Assembly: GCA_963736425.1 (NCBI GenBank)
Contig: CAVTOX010000016.1
Span: forward strand, 47,553 to 111,552
DNA from: Prado023 sp963736425
Lineage (GTDB): Bacteria; Actinomycetota; Actinomycetes; S36-B12; CAIYMF01
Reading direction: 5' to 3'
Length of the DNA stretch: 64,000 nucleotides
Position numbers and translations under genes: made by a program
The notes under the pieces: generated by a model
The model's database searches: none
Seen by the model: the letters and a program-made list of their open reading frames with translations, nothing else
Told to the model about the DNA's origin: nothing
In this document: in pieces, positions 58,691-64,000 of the stretch
Layout of the letters: each line of letters starts with the position of its first letter
Numbering within the stretch: position 1 is the first letter of the stretch

Positions 58691-59535
58691 GCGCGGGCTC
58701 CCGGCCCGGTCGGGGTCCCCCCACCCGGAGCCTCGGGGGAGTCCTCGGCCCCGAGTCCGGACTGCAGCGCGTCCCAGTCGATCGACCCGACCGAGTCGAA
58801 CACGAAGTCCGGCCGGTAGGGGAACTGCTCGATGGTCTCGGGGCTGGACACCCCGGACAGCACGAGCGCGGTGCGCATCCCCGCCTCCAGGCCGCCGACG
58901 ATGTCGGTGTCCATGCGGTCGCCGATCATCACGCAGTCCTCGGCGTGGGCCCCGAGCATCTGCCGGGCGTAGATCATCATCAGCGAGTTCGGCTTGCCGA
59001 CGATGTAGGGCTTCTTGCCGGTTGCCGCCTCGATCGCGGCCAGGATCACGCCGGCTGCCGGCTCGGTGCCGCCCTCGACCGGGTCGATCAGGTCAGGGTT
59101 GGTCCCGATGAACTTGGCCCCTGCGTCGATCAGCTGGGTGGCCTTGCGCATGGTCGCGAAGTTGAAGTTGGCCGTCTTGCCGACCACCACGTACTCCGGG
59201 TGGCTCTCGGTGATCGAGTAGCCCACCTTGTACAGCTCGGCGGCCAGGCCACTGCCGCCGACGACATAGGCCGTGGAGTGCGGGCGCTGGGCGTGCAGGA
59301 ACTGCGCGGTGGCGATCGCCGCGGTGATGAAGTTGGCCTCGGTCAGGCCGTGGATGCCCATCCCCTCGAGCTTGCGCAGCAGGTCGAGCGGGGTCTGCTC
59401 GGAGTTGTTCGTCAGGAACAGGAACGGGATGTCGTGCGCGCGCATGTGCGCCACGAAGTCCTGGGCGCCGGGGATGAGCTCCTTGCCGCGGTAGATGACC
59501 CCGTCCATGTCGGAGATCACGCTGAGCCGGCCCAT
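58687..59535 (-). CDS. HAD-IIA (NagD/AraL-like) phosphatase
   Basis: A 282-residue phosphatase. The nucleophile motif is SDMDGVIYRGKELIPGA; motif II is LFLTNNSEQTPLDLLRKL; motif III Lys and the GDRMDTDIVGGLEAGM motif IV are present. The cap domain covers residues ~85-185. Members act on small sugar or glycerol phosphates (AraL, Rv1692, NagD). GTGA overlap with the G1PDH gene indicates coupled expression, so a glycerol-1-phosphate or related phosphate ester is a reasonable substrate. The frame is intact. Confidence 0.9.
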   Translation of the reverse strand: MGRLSVISDMDGVIYRGKELIPGAQDFVAHMRAHDIPFLFLTNNSEQTPLDLLRKLEGMGIHGLTEANFITAAIATAQFLHAQRPHSTAYVVGGSGLAAELYKVGYSITESHPEYVVVGKTANFNFATMRKATQLIDAGAKFIGTNPDLIDPVEGGTEPAAGVILAAIEAATGKKPYIVGKPNSLMMIYARQMLGAHAEDCVMIGDRMDTDIVGGLEAGMRTALVLSGVSSPETIEQFPYRPDFVFDSVGSIDWDALQSGLGAEDSPEAPGGGTPTGPGARA

Positions 59536-59625
59536 GTGCGTCCCTTCGAAGGTGTCCCGATCAGGCTAGTCCGAGGGACCGGCCGGCCGCGTGGCGTGCG
59601 GGGCACCGGGGGCGGTCCCCAGGTT

Positions 59626-59695
59626 GCGCTGCATCTGGGACGCCCGAGACGCCCTGCGCTGCACTTCCGACGCCCATCCGTCGCAGATGCAGCGC
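59626..59695. repeat. Three GCGCTGCA units, the third inverted
   Basis: GCGCTGCATCTGGGACGCCC (59626-59645), GCGCTGCACTTCCGACGCCC (59656-59675) and the inverted CGTCGCAGATGCAGCGC (59679-59695). GCGCTGCATCTG and CAGATGCAGCGC form a 12-bp perfect inverted repeat. The unit also occurs at 16908-16925. Confidence 0.65.
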
Positions 59696-59713
59696 GGTCA
59701 AAGGGGACCCCGC

Positions 59714-59744
59714 TTGACAGCAAGTTACTGGCCAGTAGTAGTGT
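59714..59744 (+). promoter_or_regulatory. Promoter of the beta-oxidation operon
   Basis: TTGACA at 59714-59719 and TAGTGT at 59739-59744 with a 19-nt spacer, one of the clearer -35/-10 pairs in the window. A 12-bp palindrome sits between them. A second TTGACA is at 59746-59751. Confidence 0.5.
59726..59737. promoter_or_regulatory. 12-bp palindrome, candidate TetR operator
   Basis: TACTGGCCAGTA is perfectly palindromic and lies inside the promoter of fadA-fadB-tetR. The TetR gene at the end of the operon is the likely ligand-responsive repressor, probably released by an acyl-CoA. Confidence 0.65.
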
Positions 59745-59831
59745 GTTGACACTTGCTCAACAAGCCGAACCCGCGATCCTGTGGGCGATCGGAATGGGCA
59801 TCACCACGAAGCAGGCAGGAGAGATGCAGGC

Positions 59832-61046
59832 GTGATTTCTGAGGCGTACATCTACGAGGCGATCCGTACCCCCCGCGGCAAGGCCAAGAACGGTGCCCTG
59901 CACGGCGTCAAGCCGGTCACGATGCTGACCGACCTCATCCACGAGATCCTGGACCGCAACCCGGGCCTCGACCCGGTGCTGGTCGAGGACATCGTTGTCG
60001 GCTGTGTGACCCCGGTCGGCGACCAGGGGGCGAACATCGCCCGCACCGCCGCCATCGCGTCGGGCCTGCCCGATGCCGCCGGTGCCGGCACCACGATCAA
60101 CAGGTTCTGCGCGTCCGCGTTGGAGGCCGTCAACCTGACCGCGGCCAAGATCCGCTCCGGCTGGGAGTCGATGGCGATCGCCGGTGGAGTCGAGTGCATG
60201 AGCCGCGTGCCGATGGGCATGGACGGCGGCGCGTGGGCGATGGACCCCGAGACCGCCTACGACAGCTACTTCGTGCCCCAGGGCATCAGCGCGGACCTCA
60301 TCGCGACGATCGAGGGCTTCACTCGCGACGACGTCGACGCCTATGCCGTGCGCTCGCAGGAGCGTGCGGCGGCGGCATGGGCCGACGGGCGCTACGCGAA
60401 GTCGGTCATCCCGGTCAAGGACCGCAACGGCATCGTGCTGCTCGATCATGACGAGCACATGCGCCCGGGGACCACGGCCGAGATGCTCGGCAAGCTCAAG
60501 CCCTCCTTCGCCGGGATGGGCGAGATGGGCGGCTTCGACGCCGTGGCGCTGCAGAAGTACCACTGGGTCGAGGGGATCAACCACGTCCACACCGGTGGCA
60601 ACTCGTCGGGCATCGTCGACGGTGCCGCGATGGTCCTGATCGGCAATGAGCGGGTCGGCAAGGAGGCGGGCATGACCCCGCGCGGGCGTGTCGTCGCCTC
60701 GGCGGTCGTCGGCTCCGAGCCCACGATCATGCTGACCGGCCCCACGCCGGCCACCGAGAAGGTGCTGAAGACCGCGGGCCTGACGATCGACGACATCGAC
60801 GTGTTCGAGCTCAACGAGGCCTTCGCGGCCGTCGTGCTCAAGTGGATGAAGGACCTCGACGTCGATCCCGACAAGGTCAACGTCAACGGCGGGGCCATCG
60901 CGATGGGCCACCCCCTGGGCGCGACCGGCGCCATCATCACCGCCACCTGCCTGGACGAGCTCGAGCGGACCGGCGGCCGCTACGGCCTGATCTCGCTGTG
61001 CATCGGCGGCGGCATGGGCGTGGCAACCATCATCGAGCGGCTCTGA
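59832..61046 (+). CDS. fadA: Acetyl-CoA acetyltransferase / 3-ketoacyl-CoA thiolase
   Basis: Thiolytic cleavage of 3-ketoacyl-CoA in beta-oxidation. 404 residues. Nucleophile Cys in NRFCASALEAV near residue 91, NVNGGAIAMGHPLGATGA with the active His, and LCIGGGMGVA with the C-terminal Cys. GTG 59832 starts VISEAYIYEAIRTP; AGGAGAG lies about 10 nt upstream. The frame is intact. Followed after 30 bp by fadB in one operon, matching the usual FadA/FadB trifunctional complex. Confidence 0.93.
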   Translation: MISEAYIYEAIRTPRGKAKNGALHGVKPVTMLTDLIHEILDRNPGLDPVLVEDIVVGCVTPVGDQGANIARTAAIASGLPDAAGAGTTINRFCASALEAVNLTAAKIRSGWESMAIAGGVECMSRVPMGMDGGAWAMDPETAYDSYFVPQGISADLIATIEGFTRDDVDAYAVRSQERAAAAWADGRYAKSVIPVKDRNGIVLLDHDEHMRPGTTAEMLGKLKPSFAGMGEMGGFDAVALQKYHWVEGINHVHTGGNSSGIVDGAAMVLIGNERVGKEAGMTPRGRVVASAVVGSEPTIMLTGPTPATEKVLKTAGLTIDDIDVFELNEAFAAVVLKWMKDLDVDPDKVNVNGGAIAMGHPLGATGAIITATCLDELERTGGRYGLISLCIGGGMGVATIIERL

Positions 61047-61076
61047 GACCCCGACCGGACAAGGAAGGCATCACAC

Positions 61077-63255
61077 ATGACTGACATCAACATGTTCGGC
61101 TGGGAGATGGACGAGGCCGGAATCGTCACCCTGACGATGGACGACCCGAACCGCGCCGTGAACACGATGAACGAGATCTTCGTCACGTCGCTGACGGCAA
61201 CCGTCGAGCGGCTCGAGGCGGAGAAGGAGAAGATCAACGGCGTCGTCCTGACGTCGGGGAAGAAGACCTTCTTCGCCGGTGCGGACCTCAACAGCGTCAT
61301 GGAGACCACGCCGGACGATGCCGCGAGGTGGACCGAGGAGTACGACGAGCTCAAGGCGCTCTTCCGGCGCATGGAGACCCTCGGCCGGCCCGTCGTGGCC
61401 GCGCTCAACGGCGCTGCCCTCGGCGGCGGGCTCGAGCTCGCGCTGGCCTGCCACCACCGGGTCGCCCTGGACGTGAAGGGGGCGGAGATCGGCCTCCCCG
61501 AGGTCCAGCTCGGGCCTGCTCCCCGGTGGCGGTGGCGTCGTGCGCTCGGTGCGGATGTTCGGCATCCAGACCGCACTGATGAACCACCTGCTCCAGGGCC
61601 AGCGGCGCAAGCCGAAGGACGCGCTGGCCGCCGGGGTTGTCGACGAGCTCGTCAGCACCCCTGAGGAACTCATCCATGTAGCCAAGACCTGGGCGCTGTC
61701 CAACCTCGACGCCGTACAGCCCTGGGACGTCAAGGGATACAAGATCCCCGGCGGCACCCCGATGACCCCGGCGTTCGCGGCGAACCTGCCCGGCGTTCCC
61801 GGCGAACCTGCGCAAGCAGATCAAGGGCGCCCCGATGCCCGCCCCGCACCACATCATGGCCGCGGCGGTGGAGGGTGCCCAGGTGGACTTCGCCACGGCG
61901 GAGGCGATCGAGACGCAGTACTTCGTCGATCTGGTCACCGGTCCGGTCAGCACGAACATGGTCAAGGCGCTCTGGTTCGACCTGCAGCACATCAGCAAGG
62001 GCGGCGACCGGCCGAAGGACGTCCCGAAGTACACCGCGCAGAAGGTGGTCGTGCTCGGCGCCGGGATGATGGGCGCCGGGATCGCCTATGTGTGCGCCCG
62101 GTCTGGCATGGAGGTCGTCCTCAAGGACATGACCCTCGCGGCGGCGGAGAAGGGCAAGGCATACTCACAGGGCCTCCTGGACAAGGCAGTCGCGCGCGGG
62201 AAGATGACCGCCGAGGCAGCGCGACGAGGTCCTGGCCCGGATCATCCCCGACTGAGGACTATGCCGACGCCAAGGGAGCCGACCTCATGATCGAGGCGGT
62301 CTTCGAGGACCCGAACCTGAAGAAGTCGGTCTACGCCGAGGTCGTGCCGTTGCTGGCACCGGACGCGCTGCTCGGCTCCAACACCTCGACCATCCCGGTC
62401 ACTGGCCTCGCCGAGGGTGTTGACCGGCCGGAGGACTTCATCGGCCTGCACTTCTTCTCGCCGGTCGACAAGATGCCGCTGCTGGAGATCGTGGTCGGTG
62501 AGAAGACCTCGGACGTGGCCATCGCGAAGGCGATCGACGTCGCCCTGCAGATCCGCAAGACCCCGATCGTGGTCAACGACAGCCGGGGCTTCTTCACCAG
62601 CCGGGTGATCGGCCGGGTCGTGGCCGAGGCTGCGGCGATGGTCGGAGAGGGCGTGCCCGCCAACAGCGTCGAGCAGGCGGCCCTGCAGGCCGGCTACCCG
62701 GTCGGCCAACTCGCCCTGACTGACGAGGTCAGCCTCACCCTGGGCCTGAAGATCAAGCAGGCCGCGCAGGCGGAGGCTGCGGCCACTGGCGCCCCGATGC
62801 CGGAGTTCTTCGTCCACCCCGGGTATGCGGCTCTCGAGCAGCTGGTCGCGGTGGACAACCGCGGCGGGCGGGCGGCCGGAGCGGGCTTCTACGACTACGC
62901 CGAGGGCAAGCGCCTGGGCCTGTGGCCAGGTCTGAAGAAGGTCTTCGGCGGGGAGAACATGGATATCCCGTTCAAGGACCTCCAGGAGCGCATGCTGTTC
63001 ATCGAGGTGATCGAGAGCATCAAGTGCTTCGACGAGAACGTCCTGCGCACTGTGCCGGATGCCAACATCGGCTCCATCTTCGGGATCGCGTTCCCGGCGT
63101 GGACCGGCGGCGTGCTGCAGTTCGTCAACGGATACGAGGGCGGCCCTGCCGGCTTCGTCGCGCGGGCCAACGAGCTGGCTGCCACGTACGGCGAGCGGTT
63201 CACCCCGCCTGCGTCGGTGGTGGCCCTGGCCGAGGCTGGCGGCAGCTACAAGTGA
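61077..63255 (+). CDS. fadB: Fatty-acid oxidation multifunctional enzyme FadB/FadJ type, three frame breaks
   Basis: About 726 residues. The N-terminal enoyl-CoA hydratase has KTFFAGADLNSVM, ALGGGLELALACHH with Glu, and GLPEVQLG with the second Glu and GGGG after correction. The dehydrogenase has VVLGAGMMGAGIAYVCARSG (Rossmann), LGSNTSTIPVT, HFFSPVDKMPLLEIVVG with the catalytic His, and SRGFFTSRVIGR; the C-terminal domain repeats the fold. Frame breaks near 61517, 61800 and 62225. Stop overlaps the TetR start (GTGA). It hydrates and oxidises enoyl-CoA and forms a complex with FadA. Confidence 0.9.
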
Positions 63256-63905
63256 GTCGCAGCGGTGGCCCCGGAGCAGCCCCGATGGGGGCCGTCCCGG
63301 GGCCACCGCGCATGTCGGCCCAGGACCGTCGCCAGCAGCTGGTCGACATCGGCCTCGATCTCCTGGAGACCCGGCCGATCCAGGACCTGGCCATGGACGA
63401 GGTGGCCGCGGAGGCCGGTGTCTCGCGGACCCTGGTGTTCCACTACTTCCCCTCGAAGGGCGACTACTTCGCGGCCGTCGTCGCCAGCGCCGGCGATCGG
63501 CTGATGCAGGCCGTCCCGGGGGACCCGGAGACCGACGTGGACACCCGGCTGCGCGAGATGGTCCGCGCGTTCCTGAAGTTCGTGGCGCGCAAGCGCGGGG
63601 TGTACGTTGCACTTGTGCGCGGCGCGTCCGGCGGTGACCCCAAGGTGCTTGCCGTCCTTGACGAGGTCCGAGCCACTCACGTGATCCGCTGGCTCGATGC
63701 GGCTGAGTGGCCGGCGCGTGACGAGGTCACCCAGTTGGCCGTGCGGGGATGGCTGGGATCGCTGGAGGAGGTCGCCCTCGCTGCGACAACCTCCCCGGTG
63801 CCCCGCGAGTCGGTCGTCGAGCTGCTGGTCGAGGGCCTGATCGCCGACCTCGAGCGTGCCGGACGGCTGCGTGAGCGCCAGTCAGGTGCGGTCAGTCGTG
63901 CCTGA
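63252..63905 (+). CDS. TetR-family regulator of the beta-oxidation operon
   Basis: A repressor of up to 217 residues. The helix-turn-helix lies in DEVAAEAGVSRTLVFHYFPS (residues ~52-71 from GTG 63252), preceded by RRQQLVDIGLDLLETRPIQD. The C-terminal domain is ligand-binding with no recognisable motif. GTG 63252 overlaps the fadB stop; ATG 63312 (MSAQDRRQQLV) is the more usual TetR start. Position at the end of a beta-oxidation operon with a palindrome in its promoter implies an acyl-CoA-responsive autoregulator. Confidence 0.87.
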   Translation: MSRSGGPGAAPMGAVPGPPRMSAQDRRQQLVDIGLDLLETRPIQDLAMDEVAAEAGVSRTLVFHYFPSKGDYFAAVVASAGDRLMQAVPGDPETDVDTRLREMVRAFLKFVARKRGVYVALVRGASGGDPKVLAVLDEVRATHVIRWLDAAEWPARDEVTQLAVRGWLGSLEEVALAATTSPVPRESVVELLVEGLIADLERAGRLRERQSGAVSRA

Positions 63906-64000
63906 CCAGGAGCACATCGTCGGGGTCCCACTGCGCCGGCTTCCCGGCTGGCTCGAAGGGTTCGCAGACCGGCATGGCGCATGGACCGCCGAGCCGTCGG
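63898..64000 (+). CDS. Start of a protein resembling acVLRF1-type peptidyl-tRNA hydrolases (cut by window edge)
   Basis: Only 34 residues are visible. They read VPDQEHIVGVPLRRL and then PGWLEGFADRHGAWT, resembling the opening of actinobacterial Vms1-like release factors (VP-R-L-W-xx-F-xx-RHG). GTG 63898 overlaps the TetR stop by 8 nt. The identification is tentative because the GxxQ catalytic motif lies beyond the edge. Confidence 0.4.
   Translation, partial: MPDQEHIVGVPLRRLPGWLEGFADRHGAWTAEPS

Overview
The window is high-GC DNA (roughly 70% G+C by eye) from an actinobacterium. The gene families point there together: a DUF3516 DEAD/DEAH helicase, a DUF222/13E12-type HNH protein, a WS/DGAT acyltransferase, PlsB next to a HAD-PlsC fusion, a GlpD/TetR/FAD-oxidase/DAG-kinase block laid out as in Mycobacterium (Rv2249c-Rv2252), a Nei2-like glycosylase, DUF6191, DUF2277 and a CsoR/CopA pair. 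No rRNA, tRNA, CRISPR array, prophage or complete insertion sequence was seen. The genus cannot be named from this sequence.

A property of the sequence itself matters for every reader: many clearly single genes are split by one-base shifts, mostly in C or G runs. About 20 genes are affected, and the reading frame recovers good family similarity on both sides of each break. I read these as assembly or sequencing indels rather than a wave of pseudogenes, and I give whole-gene spans with approximate break positions.

Layout. 1-5 kb: start of glgX (cut by the window edge), a MoxR ATPase/VWA protein pair, a patatin-like hydrolase, an ABC-2 exporter. 6-11.5 kb: rsgA, DUF1905, a small membrane peptide divergent from a LysR regulator, the DUF3516 helicase. 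11.5-17 kb: a carotenoid block (idi, crtI, carotenoid oxygenase) convergent with an ABC-2 exporter. 17-25 kb: nei, an SDR, a flavodoxin-like reductase, a UvrC-like GIY-YIG protein, WS/DGAT, the HNH 13E12-type gene, DUF1801, a hydrolase, a GNAT. 25-31.5 kb: FAD oxidase / TetR / glpD / diacylglycerol kinase around a strong palindromic operator, then a phosphoesterase. 31.5-40.4 kb: aldehyde dehydrogenase, HAD-PlsC and PlsB, a second ABC exporter, a hypothetical protein, a GNAT. 40.4-43.1 kb: CopA and CsoR with a palindromic operator. 43.1-46.3 kb: two tandem secreted carboxypeptidase-regulatory-domain paralogues plus DUF2277. 46.4-53.4 kb: DUF2804, a truncated NmrA-like remnant, a heterodimeric ABC exporter, DUF6191, an epimerase. 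53.4-55.3 kb: a PCu(A)C copper lipoprotein and a Tat-exported DyP peroxidase behind a CsoR-like site. 55.5-59.5 kb: VanW, TerC, a glycerol-1-phosphate dehydrogenase and HAD-IIA phosphatase pair (AraM/AraL-like). 59.7-63.9 kb: a beta-oxidation operon (fadA, fadB, TetR) with a 12-bp palindrome in its promoter.

Themes. Glycerolipid metabolism recurs (plsB, plsC, glpD, DAG kinase, an alkylglycerone-phosphate-synthase-like FAD enzyme, WS/DGAT, glycerol-1-phosphate dehydrogenase). Copper handling appears at two loci that seem to share one operator type. Many genes have a TANNNT-type -10 box ending 6-7 nt before the start codon, so leaderless transcription looks common. Several intergenic gaps carry short units of about 20 nt in alternating orientation that could fold into hairpins; these are the least explained structures in the window.
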